From positions 1 to 64,000 of the forward strand of contig NZ_JALHPR010000016.1 of the NCBI RefSeq assembly GCF_022842375.1: a DNA stretch of 64,000 bases, given 5' to 3'. Within the stretch, counting starts at the first letter, position 1, and each line of letters opens with the position of its first letter. The notes beneath the pieces were generated by a model. It did not search any database. It was not told the DNA's origin and saw nothing but the letters and a program-made list of their open reading frames with translations. A program made the position numbers and the translations under genes. Origin of the DNA: Elioraea sp. GTDB taxonomy: Bacteria > Pseudomonadota > Alphaproteobacteria > Acetobacterales > Acetobacteraceae. Of the stretch, positions 36,837-45,775 are shown one piece after another.

Positions 36837-37226
36837 GTGTCAGAAACAAAAACCGGACCCGGGCCCGAGGCCCGCTTCCGTGCCTTCCTCGCCGAGGGCC
36901 GGTTCATGATCCAGCGGAGTGTCTCGACCGGCACGCACGTGTTCTACCCGCGCGTCGCCGCCCCCGGCACGGGCGAGACCGATTTCGCCTGGGTCGAGGC
37001 GTCCGGCATGGGAACGGTGTATGCGACCACAGTAACGCGGCTTCGCCCCAACGCCGACGGCACGCCGGCTGATTACAACATCGCCATCGTCGCGCTCGAC
37101 GAAGGGCCGCGGATGATGAGCCGCGTCGAGGGCATCGCACCCGACAAGGTGACGATTGGGCTGCGCGTGAAGGCGCGGATCGCCGAGGTCGACGGCGCGC
37201 CCAACCTCCTGTTCGACCCGGCCTGA
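36837..37226 (+). CDS. DUF35-type OB-fold protein without zinc cysteines
   Basis: 129 residues, GTG start. The OB-fold part, FAWVEASGMGTVYATTVTR to DGAPNLLFDP, matches the C-terminal domain of the DUF35 family. These proteins pair with thiolase-like enzymes; in steroid side-chain degradation the pair forms an aldolase. The N-terminal rubredoxin-like zinc ribbon normally carries two CxxC pairs. Here the equivalent positions read QRSVSTGTHVFYPR and VAAPGTGET, and the protein contains no cysteine at all. The thiolase-like gene follows 13 bases later, so the two proteins probably form a complex. First gene of a long operon. Confidence 0.8.
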   Translation: MSETKTGPGPEARFRAFLAEGRFMIQRSVSTGTHVFYPRVAAPGTGETDFAWVEASGMGTVYATTVTRLRPNADGTPADYNIAIVALDEGPRMMSRVEGIAPDKVTIGLRVKARIAEVDGAPNLLFDPA

Positions 37227-37239
37227 GGGGGAACGATCC

Positions 37240-38391
37240 ATGGCGCATACCCTCCGCGGCAAGGCGGCGATCGTCGGCATCGGCACGGCAGGTACCGGCG
37301 AGGCGCCGGGCAGGAGCGCGATCGAGCTCCTCGCCGAGGCATCGATCGCGGCCGTCGCCGATGCCGGCCTCACGCTCGCCGATGTCGATGCGATCTTCAC
37401 CGCGACCTCGGTTCACGCCTTCCCGACGCTGTCGGTCGGTGAATATCTCGGCATCCGCCCGAAGTATTTCGACGGCACCAATGTCGGCGGCTCCAGTTTC
37501 GAGGCGCACCTGCTGCACGCAGCCCTCGCACTCGATGCGGGGCTGTGTGACGTCGCGCTGATCGCCTATGGCTCGAACCAGCGCACGGCGGGGGGCAAGC
37601 TCGTCTCGATGTCGGAGCAACAGGTCTGGGAGGCGCCGTTCAAGCCGCGCCACCCGATCACGGCCTACGCGCTCGCCGCCTCCCGCCACATGCACGAATT
37701 TGGTACCACGCGCGCGATGCTGGGCGAGGTTGCGGTGGCGGCGCGTGCCTGGGCAAACCTCAACCCGCACGCCTTCGCCCGCGGCCCGCTCAGCCTCGAG
37801 GACGTGCTGAAGAGCCGCCTGGTGAGCGACCCGCTGTCGGTCCTCGATTGCTGCCTCGTCACCGATGGCGGGGCTGCCTGCATCATGACGCGGGCCGATC
37901 GTGCGCGGCACCTGAAGCAGAAGCCCGCGTACTTCCTCGGCGGCGCCGGCGCGCAGTGGCACCGCACCATCTCCTCGATGCCCGACCTCACCATCACCGC
38001 GGCATCGGAGAGCGGCCCGCGCGCCTTCGCCCATGCCGGGATGACGCCGGCCGATGTGCATCTCGCGATGCTCTATGACGCCTTCACCATCAACACGATC
38101 CTGTTCCTCGAGGATCTCGGCTTCTGCCCGAAGGGCGAGGGCGGGCGGTTCGTGCAAGATGGTGCGATCGCGCCTGGCGGACGTCTGGCCGTGAACACGA
38201 ACGGCGGTGGGCTGTCCTGCGTCCATCCCGGCATGTACGGCATGTTTCTTATCGTCGAGGCGGTGCAGCAGCTGCGCGGGCGCGCGGGTGAGCGGCAGTT
38301 GCCCACCTGCGATGTCGCGCTCGTGCACGGCAACGGCGGCACGCTCTCGAGCCAGGTGACCGCACTGCTCGGCTCCGACGCCACGCTCTGA
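37240..38391 (+). CDS. Thiolase-like protein lacking the nucleophilic cysteine
   Basis: 383 residues with the thiolase fold of the SCP2/lipid-transfer branch. The position of the acylated cysteine in true thiolases reads FDGTNVGGSSFEAHLL, with glycine-serine instead of cysteine. The C-terminal loops NTNGGGLSCVHPGMYGMF and LVHGNGGTLSS are conserved-looking, including the histidine. Enzymes of this kind paired with DUF35 proteins act as retro-aldolases (for example Ltp2 with ChsH2) or have no known activity, rather than as acetyl-CoA acetyltransferases. GTG of the ligase gene follows two bases after its stop. Confidence 0.85.
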   Translation: MAHTLRGKAAIVGIGTAGTGEAPGRSAIELLAEASIAAVADAGLTLADVDAIFTATSVHAFPTLSVGEYLGIRPKYFDGTNVGGSSFEAHLLHAALALDAGLCDVALIAYGSNQRTAGGKLVSMSEQQVWEAPFKPRHPITAYALAASRHMHEFGTTRAMLGEVAVAARAWANLNPHAFARGPLSLEDVLKSRLVSDPLSVLDCCLVTDGGAACIMTRADRARHLKQKPAYFLGGAGAQWHRTISSMPDLTITAASESGPRAFAHAGMTPADVHLAMLYDAFTINTILFLEDLGFCPKGEGGRFVQDGAIAPGGRLAVNTNGGGLSCVHPGMYGMFLIVEAVQQLRGRAGERQLPTCDVALVHGNGGTLSSQVTALLGSDATL

Positions 38392-38393
38392 GC

Positions 38394-40508
38394 GTGCGGC
38401 ACTTCGCATCGCTCGACCCCCTGGTTGCCCCGCGCAGCATCGCGGTGCTTGGCGCGAGCCAGGACCCGCTGCGCATCGGCGGTCGGCCGATTGCCTACAT
38501 GCTGGCCCGCGGTTTCTCGGGCCCGATCCTGCCGGTGAACCCGAACCGCGACACGGTGCAGGGGCTGCGCGCCTACCCGACGCTCGCCGATGCACCCGGC
38601 GAGGTAGATGCCGCGGTCATCGCCGTGCCGGGGGCGGCTGCGGAACAGGCGGTGGCCGACTGCATCGCCCGCGGCGTGAAGGCCGCGATCATGTTCACCG
38701 CTGGCTTCGCCGAGGTAGACGAGGCGGGAGCCGCGGTGCAGGCGCGCTTCACCGCCGCGGCGAAGGCGGCGGGCATGCGGCTGCTCGGGCCCAACTCGCT
38801 CGGCCTCTTCAACGCGCGGCTGGGCTACTACCCGATCTTCTCCTCCAGTTTCGAGAATGGCTGGCCGAACCTGGGCCGTATCGGCATTGCCAGCCAGTCG
38901 GGCGCCTACGGCACGCATCTCTTCGCCATCGCGCGTGACCGCCGCCTCGGCACGCCCGTCCTCGTCACCACCGGCAACGAGGCTGACGTGACGCTGGGCG
39001 AAGCGATCGGCTGGCTCGTCGAAGACCCCGACACCGACGTGATCGTTGCGTATTCGGAAGGCGTTCGCGACGCGCCCTCCTTCCTCGCCGCGATCGAGAC
39101 GGCGCGTGCGGCGCGCAAGCCCGTGGCGATGATCAAGGTCGGCCGTTCCGCCCTCGGCGCGCGGGCGGCGCAGAGCCATACCGCCTCGATCGCCGGCGAC
39201 GATGCCGTGACCGATGCCGTGCTGCGCGATGCGGGCGTGCATCGCGCGCGCAACACCGAGGAGCTGCTCGACATCGCCGAGGTGGCGGCGCGTCGCATCT
39301 ATCCCGTGGGCAACACGCTTGGCGTCGTCACCATCTCGGGTGGGGCCGGCGTGCTGATCTCCGATGCGGCGGAGGCGGTTGGGCTTGCCATGCCACCGAT
39401 GCCGGCGGAGGCGCAGGCGCGGCTGAAGGCGCTGGTGCCGTTCTGCAACCCGTCCAACCCGGTCGACTGCACCGCGCAGGCGTTCAACGACATGTCGGTG
39501 ATCGGCCGCTTCGCCGGCAGCATGCTGGGCGACGGGGGATACGCGAGCGCGATCGCCTTCTTCACCCAGGTCGGCGCTTCGCGCTCCATCGCGCCTTCGT
39601 TGCGCGAGCAGCTCGATCGCACCATCGCCGCGTTCCCTGACCGACTGTTCGTTCTCTCCGTGACGGGCCCGCCGGAGACGATCCGCGCCTGGCAGGATGG
39701 CGGCTACCTGGTGTTCGAGGACCCGACGCGGGCGGTGAACGCACTCGCCGCGATGGGCCGCTTCGGCGAGGCGTTCTGCCGCCTGCCCGCGGCACCGCTG
39801 CCGTCGCTCGACGAGCCGGCACTTCCCGCGACATCGCCGGATGAGGCAGGGGCGAAGCGGCTTCTCGCCGCCATCGGCATCGCCAGCCCTGAGGAGGAGG
39901 TGTGCACCACTGCCGACGCCGCAGTCGCGGCGGCCGGGCGCCTGGGCTATCCGGTGGTGCTGAAGCTCGTCTCGCCCGATGTGCTGCACAAGAGCGAGAT
40001 CGGCGGCGTCAAGCTCGGGCTTGCCGATGCGGGAGCGGTTCGTTCCGCCCGGGATGAAATCATCGCCGCTGCCGCGCGTCACGCGCCCTTGGCCCGCGTC
40101 ACCGGTGTTCTCGTCTCGCCCATGCTCACCGGCGGCGTCGAATGCGTGATCGGTGTTGCTCGCGACCCCGTGTTCGGCCCCGTTGCGATGGTCGGGCTTG
40201 GCGGCATCTTCGTCGAGGTGATGCGCGACGTTGCCTTGCGCCTCTGCCCGTTCGGCGAGGCGGACGCGGAGGCGATGATCCGTTCCTTGCGCGGCTTCCC
40301 GCTGCTCGATGGCGCGCGCGGGCGACCGCGAATGGATGTGCCTGCGCTGGCTGACGCGCTCTCGCGCCTTTCGCGCTTCGCCGCCGCTGCCGGGCCGAGG
40401 CTCGCGGGTGTCGAGGTGAATCCGATCATGGTGCTGCCGAAGGGGCGCGGCGCCATCGCACTCGATGCCGTCATCACGCTGGAGGAGCACGATGCCACTC
40501 GATCCTGA
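38394..40508 (+). CDS. ADP-forming acyl-CoA ligase (acetate-CoA ligase family)
   Basis: 704 residues, GTG start. The domains run in order: CoA-binding (about 1-130, SIAVLGASQDPLRIGGRP), succinyl-CoA ligase-like with the phospho-histidine loop QSHTASIAGDDAV near 260, and ATP-grasp (from about 480, GYPVVLKLVSPDVLHKSEIG, then VGLGGIFVEVMRDVALRLCP). Such fused ligases make acyl-CoA from an acid, CoA and ATP, releasing ADP. The acid is unknown; operon context suggests activation of the pathway substrate. Its last 17 bases overlap the next gene. Confidence 0.88.
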   Translation: MRHFASLDPLVAPRSIAVLGASQDPLRIGGRPIAYMLARGFSGPILPVNPNRDTVQGLRAYPTLADAPGEVDAAVIAVPGAAAEQAVADCIARGVKAAIMFTAGFAEVDEAGAAVQARFTAAAKAAGMRLLGPNSLGLFNARLGYYPIFSSSFENGWPNLGRIGIASQSGAYGTHLFAIARDRRLGTPVLVTTGNEADVTLGEAIGWLVEDPDTDVIVAYSEGVRDAPSFLAAIETARAARKPVAMIKVGRSALGARAAQSHTASIAGDDAVTDAVLRDAGVHRARNTEELLDIAEVAARRIYPVGNTLGVVTISGGAGVLISDAAEAVGLAMPPMPAEAQARLKALVPFCNPSNPVDCTAQAFNDMSVIGRFAGSMLGDGGYASAIAFFTQVGASRSIAPSLREQLDRTIAAFPDRLFVLSVTGPPETIRAWQDGGYLVFEDPTRAVNALAAMGRFGEAFCRLPAAPLPSLDEPALPATSPDEAGAKRLLAAIGIASPEEEVCTTADAAVAAAGRLGYPVVLKLVSPDVLHKSEIGGVKLGLADAGAVRSARDEIIAAAARHAPLARVTGVLVSPMLTGGVECVIGVARDPVFGPVAMVGLGGIFVEVMRDVALRLCPFGEADAEAMIRSLRGFPLLDGARGRPRMDVPALADALSRLSRFAAAAGPRLAGVEVNPIMVLPKGRGAIALDAVITLEEHDATRS

Positions 40509-41352
40509 CTGGCTGCTCCGCTACCCGATCCCCGAGGTGAGCGAGACGCGCACGCGCAAGGACACGATGCTCTACGCGCTCTCCATCGGCCTCGGGCACG
40601 ACCCGATGGACGATTGGCAGCGCCGTTTCGTGACAGAACCGAAACTCCTGGCGTTGCCGACCATGGCCGTCGTGCTCGGCTATCCCGGCTTCTGGCTCGG
40701 CAGGCCCGACACGGGGGTGGATGCGACGCGGCTTGTGCATGGCGAGCAGTCGATCATCCTGCACCGCCCGCTGCCGGTGGAGGGAGCGGTGATTGGCCGC
40801 TCGCGCGTGACCGGCCTGGTCGATCGCGGCGCGGGCAAGGGCGCGCTGCTCTATTCCACGCGCGAGGTGTTCGATGGCGATGGCAACGCGCTCGCCACGC
40901 TCGACAGCACGACGTTCCTGCGTGGCGATGGCGGCTTCGGTGGTGCCGCGGGCCCGGTGAAGCAGCCGCACCCGATCCCCGATCGTGCGCCGGACGCGAC
41001 GCTCTCGCTCGGTACGCGGCCGGAACAGGCACTGCTCTACCGGCTCAACGGTGACCTCAACCCCCTGCACGCAGACCCCGCCGTCGCTGCCAAGGCGGGG
41101 TTCCCGCGCCCGATCCTGCACGGGCTCTGCACCATGGGGGTGGTGGGCCACGCGCTCGTCCGGCTCTGCTGCGCCGGCGCTCCGGAACGGATGCGACGGC
41201 TCGACCTTCGCTTCTCGGCCCCCGTGTTCCCGGGCGAAACGATCGTGACGGAGGTGTGGGAGGAGGGGCCTGGCCGCTTCGCCTTCACCGCGCTGGTGGC
41301 CGAGCGCGAGACAATGGTCATCAACAATGGCCTCTGCGAGGTGTCGCCGTGA
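40492..41352 (+). CDS. MaoC-like dehydratase, double hot-dog
   Basis: 286 residues. The C-terminal hot-dog domain has the hydratase 2 motif YRLNGDLNPLHADPAVAAKA and GFPRPILHGLCTMG, with the catalytic Asp and His. The N-terminal half is a second, degenerate hot-dog including the YALSIGLGHDP segment. Family members hydrate 2-enoyl-CoA to 3-hydroxyacyl-CoA of the R form, often for branched or bulky acyl groups. It complements the crotonase-type hydratase later in the operon, which would yield the S form. The ATG overlaps the ligase end by 17 bases. Confidence 0.88.
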   Translation: MPLDPDWLLRYPIPEVSETRTRKDTMLYALSIGLGHDPMDDWQRRFVTEPKLLALPTMAVVLGYPGFWLGRPDTGVDATRLVHGEQSIILHRPLPVEGAVIGRSRVTGLVDRGAGKGALLYSTREVFDGDGNALATLDSTTFLRGDGGFGGAAGPVKQPHPIPDRAPDATLSLGTRPEQALLYRLNGDLNPLHADPAVAAKAGFPRPILHGLCTMGVVGHALVRLCCAGAPERMRRLDLRFSAPVFPGETIVTEVWEEGPGRFAFTALVAERETMVINNGLCEVSP

Positions 41353-42044
41353 TCGACAAGTTCGTCCGCTCCACAGCGGAGGCGCTCGCGGGCGTGAGGA
41401 GCGGGGCGACGATCCTGATCGGCGGGTTCGGCCAGGTGGGAACGCCCAACGCACTGATCGAGGCGCTGTCGGAGGCTGACCTGCGCGACCTCACCGTCGT
41501 CTGCAACAACGCGGGCACGGGAACGCACGGGCTTGCGCGCGTCATGGCCGAGGGCCGCGTGGCGAAGATCATCTGCTCCTATCCGCGCAGCGCAGGCTCG
41601 GTCGTGCTCGAGGAGCTGTACCGCGAGGGCAGGATCGCGCTCGAGATCGTGCCGCAGGGAACGATCGCGGAACGGTTGCGCGCGGCGTCGGCCGGGCTTG
41701 CCGCATTCTACACGCCGACCGGCGTCGGCACGGCACTCGCCGAGGGCAAGGAGACGCGGGAGTTCGATGGACGCACCTACGTCCTCGAACACGCGCTGAA
41801 GGGCGATGTGGCGCTGATCGAGGCCTGGTGCGCGGATCGGTGGGGCAACCTGACCTATCGCCGCGCAGGCCGGAACTTCAACCCGGTGATGGCGATGGCC
41901 GCCGACCTCACGATCGCGCAGACGCAAACCGTGGTGGAGCTCGGCGCCCTCGACCCCGAGGCGATCGTCACCCCTGGCGTGTTCGTGGACCGTGTCGTGC
42001 ATATCCCCTACGGTGAGCCGGATCTCGGCAAGCCCCTCTATTGA
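41349..42044 (+). CDS. CoA transferase subunit A
   Basis: 231 residues, GTG start overlapping the previous stop. SGATILIGGFGQVGTPNALI is the family I CoA-transferase alpha signature, and NNAGTGTHGLARVMAEGRV and ALIEAWCADRWGNLTYRR are also typical. With the B subunit it moves CoA between acids such as succinyl-CoA and a 3-oxoacid. It groups by motif with 3-oxoacid/3-oxoadipate CoA-transferases; the actual acceptor is unknown. Confidence 0.9.
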   Translation: MIDKFVRSTAEALAGVRSGATILIGGFGQVGTPNALIEALSEADLRDLTVVCNNAGTGTHGLARVMAEGRVAKIICSYPRSAGSVVLEELYREGRIALEIVPQGTIAERLRAASAGLAAFYTPTGVGTALAEGKETREFDGRTYVLEHALKGDVALIEAWCADRWGNLTYRRAGRNFNPVMAMAADLTIAQTQTVVELGALDPEAIVTPGVFVDRVVHIPYGEPDLGKPLY

Positions 42045-42057
42045 TGGGAGTGGACCG

Positions 42058-42717
42058 ATGGACGCGATCATTGACGCAAAGCCGCTGAACCGCCCGCAGA
42101 TGGCAGCGCGCGTGGCCGCCGACATTCCCGAGGGCTGGGTGGTCAATCTCGGCATCGGCATCCCCACCCTGGTGGCTGACCATGTGCCCGAGGATCGCGA
42201 GGTGATCTTCCACAGCGAGAACGGCGTCATCGGTGTCGGGGCCGCGCCGGCGGACGATGCGCGCGACCCGTGGCTGATCAATGCCGGCAAGCAGCACATC
42301 ACGCTGCGCGCGGGCGGCGCCTATATGCACCACGCCGACAGCTTCGCGCTGATCCGCGGCGGGCATCTCGACCTCTGCGTGCTCGGCGCCTTCGAGGTGG
42401 CGGTGAACGGCGACATCGCGAACTGGTCGACCGGCGCAAACGAGAAGGCACCGGCCGTCGGTGGAGCGATGGATCTCGCCGCTGGTGCCAGGCGACTCTG
42501 GGCGGTGATGGAGCACACGACGAAGGATGGCCGCGCGCGGCTCGTGCAGCGCTGCTCCTACCCGCTGACCGCGCTCGGTGCGGTCAAGCGTATCTACACC
42601 AACCTCGCGGTGATCGACGTAGCACCCCACGGTTTCGTCGTGCGCGAGATGATCGCGGGCATGACGCTCGACGCATTGCAGGCGCGGAGCGACGCGAAGC
42701 TCCACCTTCCGGCATGA
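42058..42717 (+). CDS. CoA transferase subunit B
   Basis: 219 residues. WVVNLGIGIPTLVADHVP is the beta-subunit signature, and HSENGVIGVG carries the catalytic glutamate E54 that forms the enzyme-CoA thioester. Because that glutamate is present, this is a real transferase and not a ring hydrolase of the IpdAB kind, which lacks it. The ATG lies 13 bases after subunit A. The stop overlaps the dehydrogenase start. Confidence 0.9.
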   Translation: MDAIIDAKPLNRPQMAARVAADIPEGWVVNLGIGIPTLVADHVPEDREVIFHSENGVIGVGAAPADDARDPWLINAGKQHITLRAGGAYMHHADSFALIRGGHLDLCVLGAFEVAVNGDIANWSTGANEKAPAVGGAMDLAAGARRLWAVMEHTTKDGRARLVQRCSYPLTALGAVKRIYTNLAVIDVAPHGFVVREMIAGMTLDALQARSDAKLHLPA

Positions 42718-43826
42718 CGGCCCCAGATGCGATGGGCGTGGCGGATGATCGCGCCGACGGCATCCGCCTGCTGCGCGACAGCGCTGCGGCAATCGTCCCG
42801 CGCGGTGGCCCGCTCGGGCGCATCCGCGCGCTGCGTGACACCGAGGCGGGGTTCGACCGCGCCGTTCTCGGCGAGATGGGGGCGTTTGGCTGGCTCGGCC
42901 TTCGCGTGGCGGATGAGGCGGGCGGTGTCGGGCTTGGCATGGCAGAGCTCTGCGCCCTGGCCGAGGAGATGGGACACGGGCTGGCGCCGGAGCCGCTCGT
43001 CGCGGTTGCTGCCATCGCCGCCCCCCTGGTGCCGGAGGAGGATGTGATCGCCGGCGTGCGCGTGCTGCTGCCTGCCTGGGCCGAGCGGCCGCACACGCTT
43101 GACCCCGCCGGCACGACGATGGCCGCGATCGATGGCGCGACGCTGCGCGTGACAGGGCGAAAGATCGCCATTCCGATGGCAGCGGGGGCGGATGGCTTCC
43201 TGGTCACGGCGCGGGAGGGCGATGCGCTCTCCGTCGTCATCGTCGAGAACGGCGCGCCTGGCGTCACGCTCACGGTCGAAGCCACCGTCGATGGCGGGCA
43301 CATGGGAACGCTCACGCTCGAGGCGGCACGCTGCGTGCGCGTGGCCGAGGATGCCGGGCCCCGCATCGCGCGGCTGCTCGACGAGGCGGCGGTGGCGACG
43401 GCCGCCGAGCTCGTCGGCGTGATGGACCGTGCATTCGCGCTGACGCTCGACTATCTCGGCACGCGCCAGCAATTCGGCAAGCCGATCGGGTCGTTCCAGG
43501 TGCTGCAGCACCGCGCGGCCGACCTCAAGATCCAGATCGAGCTCTCCCGTGCGGCGGTGGGCCATGCAGCGGCGGTGTGCGATGCGTCCGCGCCCGCGGC
43601 GCAACGATCCGCCGCCGTATCGCTCGCGAAGGCGCGGGCATCGGATGCGGCGATGCTCGTCACCCGGCAGGCGATCCATCTCCATGGCGGCATCGGCTAT
43701 ACCGACGAGGCGGATATCGGCCTGTTCCTCCGCCGCGCCATGGTTTTGGCCGCGAGCTGCGGTACGGCCGCGGCGCATCGCCGCCGCTATGCCGCCGCCG
43801 CACCGCCGCTGGATCTTGACGCATGA
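42714..43826 (+). CDS. Acyl-CoA dehydrogenase, small-subunit type
   Basis: 370 residues, ACAD fold. The N-terminal domain contains GWLGLRVADEAGGVGLGMAE, and the C-terminal FAD part contains TRQQFGKPIGSFQVLQHRAAD and QAIHLHGGIGYTDEADIGLF. That last motif, without the YEGT glutamate of medium-chain enzymes, is typical of the smaller partner in two-subunit dehydrogenases (FadE28 or PimD style). The middle beta domain is short on the usual FAD/acyl contacts. It probably works with the large-type ACAD two genes downstream. Overlaps the CoA-transferase and hydratase genes at both ends. Confidence 0.88.
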   Translation: MTAPDAMGVADDRADGIRLLRDSAAAIVPRGGPLGRIRALRDTEAGFDRAVLGEMGAFGWLGLRVADEAGGVGLGMAELCALAEEMGHGLAPEPLVAVAAIAAPLVPEEDVIAGVRVLLPAWAERPHTLDPAGTTMAAIDGATLRVTGRKIAIPMAAGADGFLVTAREGDALSVVIVENGAPGVTLTVEATVDGGHMGTLTLEAARCVRVAEDAGPRIARLLDEAAVATAAELVGVMDRAFALTLDYLGTRQQFGKPIGSFQVLQHRAADLKIQIELSRAAVGHAAAVCDASAPAAQRSAAVSLAKARASDAAMLVTRQAIHLHGGIGYTDEADIGLFLRRAMVLAASCGTAAAHRRRYAAAAPPLDLDA

Positions 43827-44596
43827 TCGCGACGGAGCCCGTGATCGTGTCGCGTGACGGTGCGATCGTCACGCTCACGCTGAACTGGCCTGAGCGGCGC
43901 AATGCCCTCTCCGTCGCAATGCGGCACCGGCTCGCCGATGCGATCGAGGAGGCGGAGGCTGACCGGTCGGTGCGAGCGCTCATTCTCACCGGCACGGGCG
44001 AGCATTTCTGCGCCGGCGGCGACCTCACCGGCATGCATGTCGAGAGCGTCGCCGAGGGGCGGGAGCGGATGCGCCATGCGCACCGGCTCATCCGCCTGAT
44101 GGTCGGCGCGCGCATGCCCATCGTCGCTGCCATCGAGGGGTGGTGCGCAGGGGCCGGTATCTCGCTCGCCTGCGCGTCGGATCATGTCGTTGCGGGGGCA
44201 GAGGCGAAGTTCCTCGCGAGCTTCGGCAAGGTCGGCCTGCTGCCCGACCTCGGGCTTCTGCACACGCTGCCCGCGCGCGTCGGCCAGGCGCGGGCGCGTG
44301 AGATGCTGCTGTTCGCCGAGGCGCTTGACGCGCCGCGTGCCGAAGCCGTCGGCCTGGCTGACCGCGTGGTGCCGTCGGGCACGGCACTCGCGGTCGCGCG
44401 CGAGCGAGCCGCGGTGCTCGGTGCGCTGGCGCCGATGACGCTGGCCTTGACGAAGGCGGTGCTGGCCGACGGACTGGAGGAGGCGTTGGCGCGCGAGCGT
44501 GACCTGCAATCGGCGCTCTATCTCACGCCTGACCATGCCGAGGGCAAGGCGGCGTTCCTGGAGAAGCGCCCACCCCGTTTCGGAGAAGGATCGTAG
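43823..44596 (+). CDS. Enoyl-CoA hydratase/isomerase family protein
   Basis: 257-residue crotonase. The oxyanion-hole strands are ALSVAMRHRLADAIEEAE followed by GTGEHFCAGGDLTGM, and IEGWCAGAGISLACASDHVV. One of the two catalytic acidic positions is clear at LPDLGLLHTLP; the other is not obvious, so isomerase or other crotonase chemistry is possible. It lies between the two ACAD genes and overlaps the first. Confidence 0.88.
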   Translation: MIATEPVIVSRDGAIVTLTLNWPERRNALSVAMRHRLADAIEEAEADRSVRALILTGTGEHFCAGGDLTGMHVESVAEGRERMRHAHRLIRLMVGARMPIVAAIEGWCAGAGISLACASDHVVAGAEAKFLASFGKVGLLPDLGLLHTLPARVGQARAREMLLFAEALDAPRAEAVGLADRVVPSGTALAVARERAAVLGALAPMTLALTKAVLADGLEEALARERDLQSALYLTPDHAEGKAAFLEKRPPRFGEGS

Positions 44597-44597
44597 C

Positions 44598-45767
44598 ATG
44601 AACGAGATGATACGTTCCGAGCCAGGCGACCTGGACGCGCTTCCCGACGATGCCTTCCGCGCCCATGTGCGCGCCTGGGTGCAGGCGAGCTGCCCGCCCG
44701 AGCTGCGCCACCCGCCGAAGCGGCTGCACTGGTCCGAGACGAAGCCCTGGTACATGGCGCTCGCCAAGCAAGGCTGGCTGGCGCCTGGCTGGCCGCGCGA
44801 GCATGGGGGCCTGGGCCTGTCGCCCGCCAAGCAGATCATCTTCATCGAGGAGATCGAGCGTCACGGCGCGCCCCGCACCAACGACATGGGTGTGACGATG
44901 ATCGGCCCGCTCCTCATCCGCTACGGCACCGATGCGCAGCGGGAACGGTTCCTGCCGCGCATCCTCGCCGGCGAGGACATCTGGTGTCAGGGCTACTCCG
45001 AGCCCAACGCAGGCTCCGATCTCGCGAGCCTGCGGACCGAGGCCGTGCTGGAGGGCGACCACTACGTCGTCAACGGGTCCAAGATCTGGACGACGCTTGC
45101 CGATGACGCGAACTGGATCTTCCTGCTCGTGCGCACCGACCGCGCCGCGAAGAAGCAGGACGGGATCTCGTTCCTGCTGGCGCCGATGGACAGCCCCGGC
45201 ATCATCGTGCGCCCCATCGTCACGCTCGACCGGCATGACGAGTTCTGCGAGGTGTTCTTCGACAACGTGCACGTGCCGGCCGGGAACCTGGTGGGAGAGC
45301 CCAACAAGGGCTGGTCGATGGCCAAGGCGCTGCTCGGCTTCGAGCGCATCTTCCTTGGCTCGCCCAAGCAATCGACCTACGCGCTGGCCAAGCTCGCGCA
45401 GGTGGCCGAGCACATGGGCGTGGCCGACGACCCCGTGTTCGCCGACCGGTTCACGCGGCTGCGCATGGACCTCGACGACCTGAAGGCACTCTACGAGACG
45501 CAGGTGGCGAAGCTTCGCCGCGGCGAGGAGCTTGGCCCCGACGTTTCGATGCTGAAGGTGTGGCAGAGCGAACTCTACCAGCGCATCGCCGAGACGGCGT
45601 TCGAGATCGCCGGCGAGGAGGGCGTGATGCTGAACCCGATCGGCGGCAACCGCGCGCTGAACCCGGCGGCCGCGTTCATCCAGAGCCGTGTCGTCTCGAT
45701 CTATGGCGGATCGAACGAGATCCAGCGCAACATCATCGCCAAGAACGTTTTGGGACTGCCGGGGTAG
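44598..45767 (+). CDS. Acyl-CoA dehydrogenase, large-subunit type
   Basis: 389 residues. FAD/acyl-binding strands read GYSEPNAGSDLASLRTEA and VNGSKIWTTLADDANWIFLL. The C-terminus reads VVSIYGGSNEIQRNIIAKN, with glycine where MCAD-type enzymes have their catalytic glutamate (YEGT). This form matches the larger partner of heteromeric ACADs (FadE29, PimC), which place the base elsewhere. It follows the hydratase stop by one base. With the small-type ACAD it would introduce the double bond for the hydratases. Confidence 0.9.
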   Translation: MNEMIRSEPGDLDALPDDAFRAHVRAWVQASCPPELRHPPKRLHWSETKPWYMALAKQGWLAPGWPREHGGLGLSPAKQIIFIEEIERHGAPRTNDMGVTMIGPLLIRYGTDAQRERFLPRILAGEDIWCQGYSEPNAGSDLASLRTEAVLEGDHYVVNGSKIWTTLADDANWIFLLVRTDRAAKKQDGISFLLAPMDSPGIIVRPIVTLDRHDEFCEVFFDNVHVPAGNLVGEPNKGWSMAKALLGFERIFLGSPKQSTYALAKLAQVAEHMGVADDPVFADRFTRLRMDLDDLKALYETQVAKLRRGEELGPDVSMLKVWQSELYQRIAETAFEIAGEEGVMLNPIGGNRALNPAAAFIQSRVVSIYGGSNEIQRNIIAKNVLGLPG

Positions 45768-45775
45768 GAACGATC

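Noticed and set aside
38073-40490. 805-codon minus-strand ORF opposite the acyl-CoA ligase
   Set aside because: No recognisable domain, and the plus-strand ligase motifs are intact throughout.
41349-42717. IpdAB-type steroid ring hydrolase reading of the CoA-transferase pair
   Set aside because: The catalytic glutamate in HSENGVIG is present, and the IpdAB hydrolases lack it, so a genuine CoA transferase is favoured.
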